Part shown: positions 24,061-34,920 of the stretch, piece by piece
How the letters are laid out: the number at the start of each line of letters is the position of its first letter
How positions within the stretch are numbered: position 1 is the stretch's first letter
Assembly: GCA_036365515.1 (NCBI GenBank)
Contig: CM070873.1
Span: 230,267,876-230,331,875 of the forward strand
Source: Torymus aiolomorphi
Taxonomy: Eukaryota > Arthropoda > Insecta > Hymenoptera > Torymidae
Reading direction: 5' to 3'
DNA length: 64,000 nucleotides
Made by a program: the position numbers and the translations under genes
Notes under the pieces: model-generated
What the model saw: the letters and a program-made list of their open reading frames with translations, nothing else
What the model was told of the DNA's origin: nothing
The model's database searches: none

Positions 24061-25307
24061 ATCTTGCTCGTGTGACGTCATTTACGCGATATCGGTATTA
24101 TTGGCTCCTTTTATTTTTAAATTATCGAATCTATTTGTTTTCCACGAAAATATATGCAGAGAGTTCATATCAATTAGCGGAGAACGGCATTTACGTCGTT
24201 TAAATGGTTCCGTGGGCAGTTGCGAAGCCAAAATATTTGGCTTGTTGCGAACATTAAAATAAATTTCGGAGTTAGTTAAATTTATGCCGGTTGTTGAACA
24301 TTTATAAAAGCAACTTGTGTTGGTTCTCTGAAAAAATTTAAGAGATTTATCTTATACATATTTTCAGCATTGTTTGCGCTGATTTAAGGTAGTCTCAGCG
24401 CCAGACTAGTCAAACAAGAATCCAGCAAATAATTACTTTTGTCAAACTTTGCAAAATCTTTAAATGATTAAATTATCTCTCTGAATAAGTTTTGTACAAG
24501 TATAACTTTTGATAAAATGGCTTTTTATATTAATTCAACTATGTTATCGAGACAATAGACCGTTATTAATTGAAAACAATCGTTGAACTTTTTAAAATAA
24601 AAATTACTTTTAACTTCTACGTGATTGTTTGAAATATGATTTTTACTACTTATAAATAAGTAATGTTATATGATGGCTATTTTGAATAAATTAACAAGAG
24701 CTTTATCCATTTTCAATTATTTTGAGACAATATAAAAATATTTTACTTACTTTTTTAATAGCATAGTTTGAGTTTAAATATTTAACATCAGCGAGAACGT
24801 CAGTAAAATCTAAATTTCATTCGACAACTAGTAAATAAAAAATTTTTTGTTTTGGTAAGTGAAATCAGTCTTTTTCGAAAAAATACTTTACATTAATTTT
24901 AGTTAAATTAAAAAATTCAAGTATTTATTTATTGTTTTTTGTTTAAACAATAAAATTACTTAAATTACATGATAAAACAAGTAACAATGTTATTTAACTT
25001 TATGTTAAATTATAGGGCTGCAAATGCATTGTTATCTTATTACTTTAATCCTAATTAATTATAACTAAAACGTTGAATATGTCTTCTAAATAAATTGGAA
25101 AATGAGGATTATACAATTTTATGAACTTTTTATAAATAACATTTACTTTATGTCATTCAGAAACATTCCCGAAGATCTATATTAACACAAATACCATTCA
25201 TCGTAAAAAAAAAATTCGTGTATTGCATTTAAATTGTTATTTACAGATAATAATAAAATATATTCATAAAAAATGTATTCGATAAAATAAAAAATAGCAA
25301 AAAAATT
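24061..25307. other. AT-rich spacer upstream of the tRNA 3' side
   Basis: Very AT-rich with no gene or repeat recognised. A TTAAGGTAGT motif near 24384 resembles one end of the 13503 element, but no second end was seen. Confidence 0.5.
25299..25305 (-). terminator. RNA polymerase III T-run terminator of tRNA-Leu
   Basis: Seven consecutive A on the plus strand, read as T7 on the minus strand, two bases past the tRNA 3' end. Confidence 0.85.
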
Positions 25308-25391
25308 TGTCAGAAGTGGGATTCGAACCCACGCCCACAGAAGTGGACTGCGACCTGAACGCAGCGCCTTAGACCACTCGGCCATCCTGAC
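25308..25391 (-). tRNA. tRNA-Leu (anticodon CAG)
   Basis: Nuclear tRNA gene that decodes CUG leucine codons in cytosolic translation. On the minus strand it reads from GTCAGGATGGCCGAGTGG to GGTTCGAATCCCACTTCTGAC plus discriminator A, 84 nt with the discriminator. The seven-base acceptor stem GTCAGGA pairs with TTCTGAC with one G-T wobble. The anticodon stem CTGCG/CGCAG encloses the loop TTCAGGT; the anticodon CAG corresponds to plus-strand CTG at 25355-25357. A long variable arm is present, as expected for leucine tRNA. The A box (TGGCCGAGTGG) and B box (GGTTCGAATCC) are intact, and a run of seven T follows just beyond the 3' end on the minus strand (plus-strand A-run 25299-25305), a normal RNA polymerase III terminator. 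No intron, no encoded CCA. Confidence 0.97.
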
Positions 25392-25856
25392 GCTTGTTCA
25401 ACAGCGCCATAAGCTCGAGCGCACTCTACCGCGGGAATCCAATACCCCTACCCCGCAGACCCGACGCACAGGAGGAAAAGAGATGGATATATTCATATAT
25501 GTATACACACTTCGTTTCCACGTATTATTCTCATTTCTGCTTTCTCTTCTCTTTTCCCTCTCACTGTCTGTCTCTCTCGCTCTACTGACGGGATGACACC
25601 GAGTTAAATTTATTCGAGTTTCGAATAACCCGCGATGCTTGCAGACTTAAATAAATACGCCTTTTTTGCTGATTTTGTTTTACTTTCTATCTCTGGATGG
25701 GGAATAAAATACACTTGAAACATTATATGCAAACTGTAAAAAACTGTTGAAATTGAAATTAACATTTCTAAAAAGAATGAAGTTGTTTTATTTATGTCTA
25801 AACTGCTAATGTGCTAGATTTTTGGAAGTTAAAATTATATATTTAAATTTTAGCAG
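25392..25856. other. Spacer upstream of the tRNA
   Basis: Moderately GC-rich to about 25640, then AT-rich. No gene recognised. Confidence 0.45.
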
Positions 25857-25858
25857 TA

Positions 25859-26418
25859 GGGTGACTACACCAGTATTGGAAAACCCACCGATGAATGAAC
25901 ATTTTCTTAAATTATTCAAAATTGTAAAATTTGTTCATTTTTTACATCAAATATAATCATATTTTTGAAATCATTGAGAAATTTCCTTTCATTTTATTGA
26001 ACATGCTATGAAATGAATTGCTTTGGAAGAAAAAAAAATCATTAAAATTGGGGCATCGTGATGAGAATTAGATATGTGCCATTCGCTATAAGGGTGACGC
26101 AGATGCACTGTATAGGCATATGCTGAAGTTTTTTCAAAATCGAAAGTTTTTGTGCTAAAATCATACGTCTAAATGAAGTTTTATATTTATTAGTTGACGA
26201 TTCGACATTATTTTTAACAAAAAAGTTATTTAAATATAATTTACGTGTTCAAGCTTTGGTTCATTTCATACTCCTGCATCTGGTGAACGTATAAAAAATC
26301 AATAATGTTTAATATTTAATATTTACTTTTAATATATAGTGTATCATTATCGTCCTGGTGTCAACTTTCAACATTCAGATTGTAAAATTACTGTTACTGA
26401 ACTTACATATAAGTAAAT
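25859..26418 (+). mobile_element. GGGTGACT element, copy with incomplete right end
   Basis: Begins GGGTGACTACACCAGTATTGG after TA at 25857-25858. It aligns, in the opposite orientation, with the element at 43976-44906, sharing for example CATATGCTGAAGTTTTTTCA and CAACTTTCAACATTCAGATT. The right end of the 43976 copy is missing here. Instead the homology stops near 26418 and the conserved block at 26419-26455 follows directly. Confidence 0.7.
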
Positions 26419-26455
26419 AAAAACCGCTGCCAATACATTGGAACGTAGCTTCCTC
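26419..26455 (+). repeat. Conserved ~37-bp block, copy 2
   Basis: AAAAACCGCTGCCAATACAT then TGGAACGTAGCTTCCTC. It joins directly to a truncated GGGTGACT element. Confidence 0.8.
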
Positions 26456-26650
26456 AAACTAATGAATTGATACCTTGTTTTAAATTTTATGCCAATAATT
26501 AATTGTATCGCACCAAATTTTATCTATAAATATTTGCAATAAAACTATTATAATTATAAGTTATCCTGTCATTTATGACTTTAAGAACATTAAACTTTAA
26601 ACAAAAGAAAACGTGAATTTTGTGTGGAAATTTCAAACGAATGCTATTAA

Positions 26651-27049
26651 GGTGGTGTAATAGTCCTACTTTACCACTAACCCTGTTTTATCGGCGGAAC
26701 ATGTCAAAATAATTAATATAAATAAAAGGATAATGATTTGTGTCTTAAACAAATTCACTTGATCTGCGTAATCCTCTAATACATCGTTCTATGAAGTTTT
26801 GAGACAAGAAAACGACGACATCTTTGTTTATTTTTGGAACGAAAATTAACGAAAATTAACCAAATTTCGTTTCAAAAATAAACAAAGGTGTCGTCGTTTT
26901 TTTGCCTCGAAACTTTGTAGAATGATGTATTACACCATTACGCAGGTCAACTGAATTTGTCAAATCAATAAATCATTATCCTTTTATTTATATTAATTAC
27001 TTTTACATATTCCGCCGATAAAACAATGTTAGTATAGTACGGCACCCCC
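26651..27049. mobile_element. Fully palindromic TTAA-flanked element
   Basis: TTAA at 26647-26650 and 27050-27053 flank 399 bp in which the left and right halves are near-complete reverse complements. Shared landmarks are TTTTATCGGCGGAA, AAAAGGATAATGATTT and AACGACGAC. The ends are GGTGGTG and, in reverse complement, GGGGGTG. No coding sequence. One arm of a related copy is at about 15455-15571. Confidence 0.85.
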
Positions 27050-27053
27050 TTAA

Positions 27054-27741
27054 GAAAAGTCTAGGGAACGATAATTAAATTTTAAATTAATTAAAGATTG
27101 AATAAAAAGAATCTTGACGATGGATAATTCTGGTAAACTAATTTATTATAATTTAATCACAAATTTATTATTTTTTGAAATCCCGACAAAATTTTTAACT
27201 TTTTATAACCTTAAAAAGTCATAACCTTTGAATTCTTTTTTTTCTTGTTATTATTTAGTAATTACATACTTTAAGGGAATGCCTTATACCGACAGAGTTC
27301 TCTGCCTTACCGACCACAATGTTTTTCATTGAATAGTAATTGTTATAAGGTTTTTCTTGAATTCTGAGAGTCGACGCACATAGGCAAATTTATTATCTAA
27401 TTCCCGGTCACATTTCAGATAAATCTATTGGAAAATTAAGACGAAATTTGAAAAATCGCAGATATCATGCGATTTATTCTATTATTATTCCTTACAAATG
27501 GTGAATTTTAAATAAAATTTTTGACTTTAAAAATATTAATTGGAAAAATTAAGGGATGCTTCAGTCAAAGGAGATATAAAAATCAAAGATTTTGGCCCGT
27601 ATCCCATTAAAAAATATCAAATAGTTTAGCCTGTAGGTTACGGCAGGATACAAATTTTAAAATCTCAATATCTTTGGATCAAATGGGTTTACAGACTCCG
27701 GTAAGATCTATTTCATTAAAAATAAACTATATTTGTATAAT
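27054..27741. other. AT-rich spacer
   Basis: No gene recognised. TTAAGGGAATGCC near 27270 may be an orphan TTAA-type end, but no partner was found. Confidence 0.45.
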
Positions 27742-28297
27742 ATATATCTGTGGCTTCCAGGAATAACGACTTAACTAACTTTTTGTGAAAATTGCGTTAG
27801 CACCGGAATTTATACCTTCTAACTACCCTTTTTCAGGTAGACTTGATCCGGAGATCTGAAACGCGTTCAAAGAGCTAATATCAGTTAAGTGCATTACCTT
27901 AACTGCACCTGTGTCCGGAAAAACCACTTAACTGAGTATTTATATTTAATTAAAAGCACCGTTTTCAAGTTAATACTATACAATAAACAGATTCTGACAT
28001 ACCTATTTTTATAGCAACAAAGATGAAAGGCAATAGATAATAGAATGTAACACAACAGCTTTGATTGCCGAGCGATGGGGCGAGAGTGCATAAACAGTAA
28101 CCGAGTAACGTTCGGTATTCGGTTTACCGAATTCCGTTGACTTGACTCATATTCCGTTGGGAGGCGCATGCGCGGGAATACATATTTAAAAAAGAATTCG
28201 TATTCTATGTTTTAACTGTACAAATAACTATGTTATTTATCTTATTTGAAGAATTTCCCTAAACCACTTAACTGCACAGTTACCGGAATAACGACTT
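27742..28297. mobile_element. CTGTGGCTTCC element, second type, truncated copy
   Basis: Nearly identical to the left part of 19618-20402 through ACCGGAATAACGACTTA, where homology stops at about 28297. The right inverted end is absent. The 91-codon minus-strand frame at 27894-28169 is preserved with few changes. Confidence 0.8.
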
Positions 28298-28933
28298 ATG
28301 GACGTTCTTCGGCTCAACTTCATCATTATCGCAAAAATTGTGATCTAAAAATATTATTTACGATGGAAACCCTTCATGAGTCTCTATACACTACTCTAAA
28401 AATAATAAAAAATGACGGTGTAAAAAAAATACGATATTTGAAATAAATACCACTTAAACGATGTGACTATATATATACGTTCTCGTGTAAATCGCAAAAA
28501 AGTATTTTCCACCACATAGGAGTAATATACGTATCACGTATGAAGAAAAGTCGCGCTTTTGTTTATATGTATAGTCAAACACGGTCTGCACGCGGTAAAA
28601 ATTACGTGATGAAAGTCGATGCGCGGAAGGGGGGAGGGGGGGGGGTAGTTTGTGTTTTTACTTGGATGTATAATCAACCTTAAAAAAAATCGTTTTAATA
28701 AATAAAATTAATAGTTTTCGAATGTATTAAATATATACTACTTCACATCATTGTATTAAAGCTAGTAATTATTTCAAGTCTAACGATAATGAATTTTAGT
28801 AAGATTTTCGACAAATACTTTGCTACAAATGCTTTGCTTTATTTAGAAAAGATAAAAAAATTATATTACATAGGACACTTACTTTTGCAAATAAATCCAT
28901 TGTTTTCTGATCTTGCGGAATTGATGGTGTTTT
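28298..28933. other. Spacer with a G-rich tract
   Basis: AT-rich apart from a G-rich tract near 28627-28646. No gene recognised. Confidence 0.45.
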
Positions 28934-29600
28934 GCTTTCTCAAGGAGAAAGCTTTGTAACGGTGAAAATTTTCGAATCACAGATTTTGATGAATTTCGAT
29001 GTTTTTGAGGTTCCTGAGTCAGAATAATATGTTTTTAGAAAATGTATGTATGTATGTATGTATGTATGTATGTATGTATGTATGTATGTATGTATGTATG
29101 TGTGAAGCCAAATTTTGGCCCCGTCATAACTTTTGAACGGATGGAGGGAATCAGCTGATCTTTCACATGCATCTTGGGTATGTCTCAACTTAGAACTGAT
29201 TAAATTTTGAAGTCAAACGGATGACTTCAAGGTCTTATTTTGTTTAAAATAACAATTTTGCAAACTTTTTTTTTTCAAAAATAATTTTTTTTTTTCAATT
29301 TGTTCGAAAGATATGCAAAATGGAGACCGATATTCTTAAAGTACATTTTATTTTCTTCTAAATAATGTATTTTAAAACTAATCACGAGTTATTTTTTTTA
29401 TTTAAAATCGCGGATTTGAAAAAATAGCTACTTTTTAGAAAAATTAACTAATTTTATAAATTATCAATTACTTTTTTGGCATTACATCTCGAAGATGAAT
29501 ATAATATAAACACAGTTTCTTAAAAAACTTAGAACTGATTAAATTTTGGAGTCAAATGGATGTCTTAAAGGTCTTATTTAAAAAAAAATAACATGAATAG
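28934..29600 (-). mobile_element. DINE/Helentron-like repeat, reverse orientation
   Basis: Read on the minus strand, it has about 340-bp-spaced direct repeats (ACTTAGAACTGATTAAATTT near 29188 and 29527), a tetranucleotide array at 29042-29102, about 90 bp of sequence, and the hairpin GCTTTCTC-AAG-GAGAAAGC at 28934-28952. This matches the order seen at 16600-18152. The outer boundary is uncertain. Confidence 0.5.
29042..29102. repeat. (ATGT)n microsatellite
   Basis: About fifteen units of TATG. Confidence 0.95.
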
Positions 29601-29740
29601 TTTCATTCCAAAATGATCGGTGACATGACGGTACGCGACGGTATACGCGTTACAGTGAACTAAAACCACGCGATCCCACAGTGCGACTCGTGAGTCTGCG
29701 CAGTCAGGCGAATGCCTATATATATATATATATATATATA

Positions 29741-29989
29741 CACGGAGAAACTTTTGGTACAACTGCTGCACTCCGTAGTGCGACCGTTGCGCCAAGCGCG
29801 CCCTCTCGTTTGTACTTTCAGTTTGGAACAACTGCTACACCAAAAACGCGCAACGGCTCGACCAAGGAGCAGACGACGCAGCCGCTTGGAACAGCAGTTA
29901 CGCCTATTTGGAATAGCTGCTGCCCCAAACTCACAGCGCTGCCGTCGCACTACGGCTAAAGCATGATTTGCACCAAAAGTCTCTCCGTG
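29741..29989. mobile_element. TIR element with CACGGAGAAACTTTTGGT ends
   Basis: Left end CACGGAGAAACTTTTGGT, and the right end reverse-complements to CACGGAGAGACTTTTGGT. TA lies outside both ends, the left one part of a (TA)n tract at 29717-29740. Inside, CAACTGCT/AGCAGTT and ACTCCGTAGTGCG/CGCACTACGG form further inverted pairs. The 249-bp interior is GC-richer than its surroundings and open in several frames, with no recognisable protein. Confidence 0.85.
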
Positions 29990-30734
29990 TATGCGCGCTC
30001 ACCTTACTGGTAGCAATTCGGAGTACAGCCCACGTATTATGCTACGTCTACTTAACCTTCAAATAATTTTATTCTCAACTCCACTACAATTAACAATATT
30101 TTTTATTAATCCACTGCCGTTATTTTGATTGCTTTTTACAAATAACATCGTTTTTACGTATCTATATATCTTATTAATTACTGTTGTTGTTTCATAAGCT
30201 ATTAAATATTTAATTAGTTTACCAACCGTTGGCTAACCGTTGGTTAACCCTTGGTCAGTATTTTTGTTATTCGTTGGCCAAAAAAATTGACCAACCGTTG
30301 CAGTTAAGCAATTTTGGTTGGTTTATTTTCTACCAGGTTAGTTAAAATTTTAAGAGATTATCCTGAAAACCAAAAGAAGATAATCTTTTGAAATTTTAAC
30401 CGAATATAGTATTCAATGAGTTTAATAAGTGGTTAAAATTTTAAGTCGATAAATCAAATATTCTCTAAGAAAATGCGATTCGAAAATTTTTAAACAAAAT
30501 TTTTAACCTCAAATATCTTTTTTCGTAATGGACCGATTTGTATAAAAACAAAATGTATACATGATAACAATAATAACATATACATATTATAATAGAATCA
30601 TTACATTATTTTTAATTAACTATATAAATATCTATTAAAGAAATTATTAAAATGAATTTTTGCTTTAAAATATAATAAATTTAATATTTGAAAAATGCAT
30701 ATTGTTTAATAACATAAATTGGAATCTTTACTTA
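29990..30734. other. AT-rich DNA with an ACCAACCGTTGG cluster
   Basis: At 30220-30345 the motif CCAACCGTTGG and variants recur about five times, ending TTTATTTTCTACCAGGTTA. That end resembles the right end of the 6965-7125 foldback. About 30440-30540 resembles the internal repeats of 16600-17430. The boundaries cannot be fixed. Confidence 0.4.
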
Positions 30735-30878
30735 GGCTGGCTTCAACAGTAAATGAATGAATAAGGAAAATTCAATTTTTATTATTTAGTTAAGAGAATT
30801 AAAAATGGATTAAAAGCAAAAATCTTTTTGATTAATATTTTAAAATGTTCTAACTTTATGTCAGTGTAAAAAATATAA
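30735..30878 (+). mobile_element. Fragment of the GGGTGACT family
   Basis: Diverged copy of 43976-44110: AAAAATGGATTAAAAG, then ATCTTTTT, ATTTTAAAAT and TTTA(T/C)GTCAGT in the same order. It ends at the conserved block 30879-30915. Confidence 0.6.
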
Positions 30879-30915
30879 AAAAACCGCTGCCAATTCATTG
30901 GCCCGTGGCTTCCTC
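30879..30915 (+). repeat. Conserved ~37-bp block, copy 3
   Basis: AAAAACCGCTGCCAATTCAT then TGGCCCGTGGCTTCCTC. As at 26419, it abuts the edge of a GGGTGACT-family fragment. Confidence 0.8.
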
Positions 30916-31199
30916 AAACATAATTTGCTGATTCTTTTAATTAATTTTTAATAACAACATTTATAATTTTTGCAACAATTTATTACATAATTATAATTAA
31001 ATTCATTTATGAAGATTAAAAAGTACTAATTTTTAAATTATGTATAAAATATGAATAAAGTAATATGTATTATTTTTTTTTTTAATTATGTGTGAAAAAT
31101 AAATAAAATAATTGATTGTAATATTATCGTCAAAACCTTTTAAAATTCCTAAATAACCTTTACTTCAAATTATATTTTCTTTGTGAAATTTCACACATA

Positions 31200-31440
31200 G
31201 GGTACTTGTCCCTAGTAGTGTGCCTGTCCATATTTGTGTGCTCTTTTTGGAATTTCCGATATAAGAAAAAGGTTCTAACCTTAAAAATAATAAATGGCTA
31301 TTACAAGAAACAGTAAAAAGACGATTTATTCTATAAATTACTCGGTTGGATGTATTATTAGTTAATAATCGTTAATTAAAAAGTGTCACTAATACGGATT
31401 GTCGTCTGCTTTAAGAGCACACTGATACGGTCACTTACCC
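31200..31440. mobile_element. TA-flanked GGGTA TIR element
   Basis: Starts GGGTACTTGTCC and ends GGTCACTTACCC. The subterminal AGTGTGC is inverted at both ends (about 31219 and 31415). TA lies on both sides (31198-31199, 31441-31442). The flanks join into a sequence like that at about 16868-16890, which lacks the insert. Confidence 0.65.
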
Positions 31441-31587
31441 TATATTGCCTATACCATCCACAAAATTGTTTATAAATTTTATGTTTATACATAAAGCCGT
31501 TTTCGAAAAATTATGATTTGAAAAGAGGACTAAAACAGTTTTAACCGCAAATATCTCTGAAATTCATAAACGAATTCTTTTACCATA

Positions 31588-31745
31588 TCTAAATTCGAAT
31601 AAGTGGAATTCACTCTCAATAAGTGAATATTCACTTATTCTAAGTCCAAACTCGTCCACACATTGAATAAGTAAACGACTCTGGACTTACTATAAGTGAA
31701 TATTCACTTATTATTGAGAGTGAATTCCACTTATTCGAATTTAGA
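31588..31745. mobile_element. Palindromic MITE, AATAAGTGAATATTCACTTATT
   Basis: Arms of about 60 bp are near-perfect reverse complements, beginning TCTAAATTCGAATAAGTGG, with a 3-bp indel and a loop of about 35 nt. The arms themselves contain the palindrome AAGTGAATATTCACTT. Absent from the homologous position near 16690. Confidence 0.85.
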
Positions 31746-32016
31746 GGCTAAGAACTCGTATAATAAATAATATACAAACTGTATATCTCTACAAAACACG
31801 TATCTTTTGAGTATTATAATTCTCTTTCGAATGCTACCCATCCGATTCAGATACATCATAGAGCCGTTCTCGAACAATTACGATTTGACAAAAAGGTTAA
31901 AAAAATTTTAACCTCAAATATCTCTGAAATTTTATGGACCAATCATTTTGCCCAAAGAACTCGACCGAGAACTATCCAAAATCTACCTCTACAAAGAATT
32001 TTGAAGCGATTATAGT

Positions 32017-32333
32017 ACTTTATTCCCATCTCAACTGTGGCCACTTTTTTATTTGGAAAGTGGGACCGATGGAAATATGAGGAGTGTTTGTAAACATGGG
32101 CGGCGGCCGGCAGGGCATCGACGCGGACGGTGGTGCAGCATTTGGCAACAGTTTGCTCTTTGCGTTCACTTATTCTCTTCCGTGTACCGTTGCCCGTGTG
32201 TTTCCCTCTTTTACTGGAAATATCGTCATATTTCCCGTAAACTTTAAATTTGTTGAAAGAGGGAAACAAATCTAACTTTTGTCCTGCTTTTCAGGGAAAA
32301 AAGTGGCCATATTTGTTGAGATGAGAATAAAGT
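32017..32333. mobile_element. TIR element with ACTTTATTC-CATCTCAAC ends
   Basis: Left end ACTTTATTCCCATCTCAAC, right end reverse-complements to ACTTTATTCTCATCTCAAC, followed inward by TGGCCACTTTTTT in both arms. The GC-rich interior is open in several frames (longest 108 codons, minus) with no recognisable domain. Absent from the homologous site near 17408. Confidence 0.8.
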
Positions 32334-32474
32334 CAATTTTACTCCCGCAATTGTTGGACATACAAAATTCATTTTTTTTATTTTTCATTTTTTTCCTCAA
32401 AATCTAACCAACAGAATGAATTCAAATTTTTACAAAGTATAGATATTTATATTCTGCATTATCATGATACCCGG

Positions 32475-32583
32475 CCATACCCGGGCTGAAAATACCACAT
32501 TCGCGTTTTTGAGCCGGGAGCGAAAGTGGTACTTTCGCTCCCGGCTTAAAAACGCGAATGTGATATTTTCGGTCCGGGTATGG
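32475..32583. mobile_element. 109-bp palindromic MITE
   Basis: CCATACCCGGGCTGAAAAT through GAGCCGGGAGCGAAAGT pairs with its reverse complement, leaving a loop of about 3 nt and a few mismatches. It is GC-rich in an AT-rich host repeat. The homologous site near 17550 is uninterrupted. Confidence 0.85.
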
Positions 32584-32761
32584 TGAAAAATCGTATATAC
32601 AACACGGGGATAAAGAGGGCCACCCCAGAGCACGTGTTTGCCACCCTCGCCTTCGGCTCGGGTCGCAATTTCCACGACCTCTGGACTGGCCAACTCTTTA
32701 CCTGCCTAATTGAGTAATATACTATTTTTTTACTTTCACAAAGCTTCCTCTAGGAGGAAAC

Positions 32762-33625
32762 AAAAATGCATCTTCCAAAAACACCGTGTTTGCCCCTAAT
32801 GTTTCTCGCTTGTAACTCGAGAATGACAGGAGATTCGAAAAAAGTCAAAATCAAAAGTTGTAGAGCATTAAATTTTAAACAAGAATGACGTATTACTTTT
32901 TTGTTTTTGATAAAATTAAGTTTCAGAAAAGCGCGAAGAACTCGCAAAATGTGGGCGCCGCAGAAAAAGAAAGGAGGCGGAGTAGTTACTAGCAAATCTA
33001 ACTAACCCAGGTGCCGGAAAATTTTTTGCTTATGTTTTTTTTTTGCTCCATTTATCCCTGTAGATGCAATTGGGAAAACGGACCATTGGTTTTTATATAT
33101 TTTGACTCGAAGAATCTAAATCTCGAGGTTACAATTTGATAAAATTACAAGAACTTTGATTTAAATGCATTTGTTTAAAGAAATATCAATTTAAACAAAT
33201 AACAGCGGTCTTTTGCTATAAGAATAATTTTTTCTTGAAAATTTAAATGTTCCGTACAACATGTATGAAAAACCAATATTAAAAAAGTTGGGTTTCGTTT
33301 GACCAGTTACGTCCACAGGAATACAGAGGGAGACATAAGAAAAAAGTTTCCCGGCGCGCGGGCCAGATTTGCTAGAAACTGAAAAACGCTGGCGAGAGTC
33401 AAGAAAACTCATTGCGCACGAACTCGGACAATAATACAGCAACTAATAGTGATTCCATTCACTATCCCTTCCTCTTCTGTCGCTGATGGTTACAACTCCT
33501 TGTGCTTTTTTACAAGCTTAATTGTATGAAAAACAAAACAGTGACCAGACATTCTTGTGTAAAATGTTACGCTCTACAAGTTTAATTTGGGATTTTTTTC
33601 GATATCTATTGTCGTTTTCGAGCTA
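32762..33625. other. Spacer, no feature recognised
   Basis: AT-rich with some GC-richer segments (32930-33010, 33350-33400). No domain recognised in the small frames. Confidence 0.45.
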
Positions 33626-33944
33626 TACACTGAAAAAAAAGTATTGTGCGCACGGCAATACCAAAGTTGGGATACGGAGTATTTTACTGAGAGGAATTCG
33701 TACTATTTCCACCGCAATATGTGTTCCTCTACAACCAAAATCGGATATTCGCGCTATATGCAAAATCAGTATAGCTGTGAGAACAATACCGATACTTGAG
33801 TCAACTAAACGTTGGTTCCCATACAGAAACGGCCGGGCACAGCACGCGGGAAGACGCGACAAGTGCGCGCGGATTATTTCCACTTCGTCTTTTCTACGAC
33901 TGGTACACAAATTATGGATATCTGGGTGAAAAAAAGTGGTCTAG

Positions 33945-34265
33945 GTGTTCAGGGTGGCCGATGACGGAGTCTAGGTGGTGCGCTCCGTAGCTTTTAACCT
34001 CTACGTGTCGAAACGCATCCAATGCTTAGTCTAGGTGTTTAAGATAGCCGATGACGAAGTTTATAGTTTTTGCCCGCCGTAGGTTTTTGCCTCTAGGTAT
34101 TGGAACTCGCCGAATGCGTGATCTAGATGTTCTGGCTGATGACGGAGTCTAGGTGGATCTCACCGTAGTTTTTTTTGCATCGAGATGTCGGAATGCATTC
34201 CATGCGTTGTCTAAGTGGTCGGGATAGTCGATGATGGTGTCTAGGTGATGCGCTCCGTAGTTTTC
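33945..34265 (-). repeat. About 89-bp repeat block, minus orientation
   Basis: Three to four diverged units that on the minus strand read ACTACGGAGCGCACCACCTA and then GACTCCGTCATCGGCCACCC. They are more degenerate than the plus-oriented block and joined to it head to head near 34270. Confidence 0.8.
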
Positions 34266-34285
34266 ATCGACCACCACGTTTTCGA

Positions 34286-34920
34286 TGCGTTTCAACACCT
34301 ACAGGCAAAAAAACTACGGAGCGCATTACCTAGACATCGTTATCGGCTACCCTGAACATCTGAACCACGTATTGATGCGTCCTGATATCTAAACACAAAA
34401 AACTACGGAGCGCACCACCTAGACTCCATCATCGGCCACCCAAATACCTAGATCGCGCATTCAGTGCATTCCAACACCTAGAGGCAAAACACTATGAAGC
34501 GCACCACCTAGACATCGTCATCGCCTACCCCGAACACCTGGACCATGTATTAAATTCGCCCTGATACCTAAACGCAAAGAACTACGGAGCGCACCACCTA
34601 GACTCCATCATCAGGCACCCAGAAGAGCTAGAGCACTCATTCGTTGCGTTCCAACATCTAGAGGCAAAAAACTACGGAGCGCACCACCTAGACATCGTCA
34701 TCGGCTACCTCTAATACCAGGACGACGTATTAAATGCGCCCTGATATCAACACAAAAAACTACGAAGCGCATCACCTAGACTCCATCATTGTCCACTCCA
34801 AAGACCTAGACTACGCATTCGATGGGTTCCAACACCTAGAGGCAAAAAACTACGCCGCGGACCATCCTGACATCGTCATCGGCGACCCCAAAGATCTAGA
34901 CCGTGCATTCGATGCTTATA
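34286..34920 (+). repeat. About 89-bp repeat block with alternating A and B units
   Basis: Seven units anchored at TACGGAGCGCACCACCTAGAC-like motifs at 34315, 34404, 34493, 34583, 34673, 34761 and 34851, spacing 88-90 bp. Units alternate between type A (ATCGTCATCGGCTACC) and type B (TCCATCATCGGCCACC), giving a dimer of about 178-180 bp. In one frame a unit would encode about 30 residues such as HLEAKNYGAHHLDIVIGYP. 88- and 89-bp spacings and stops break this frame except in 34734-34931 (65 codons). A decayed repetitive coding region is possible but unproved. Confidence 0.85.

Larger units (their letters stand above)
31441..32761 (+). mobile_element. DINE/Helentron-like repeat interrupted by nested MITEs
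   Basis: Homologous to about 16880-17560, sharing for example GAACTATCCAAAATCTACCT and ATATTCTGCATTATCATGAT. It ends with the hairpin GCTTCCTC-TAG-GAGGAAAC at 32743-32761. Inverted-repeat insertions at 31588-31745, 32017-32333 and 32475-32583 interrupt it, and the 16.6-kb copy lacks all three. No microsatellite lies before this hairpin. Confidence 0.6.
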
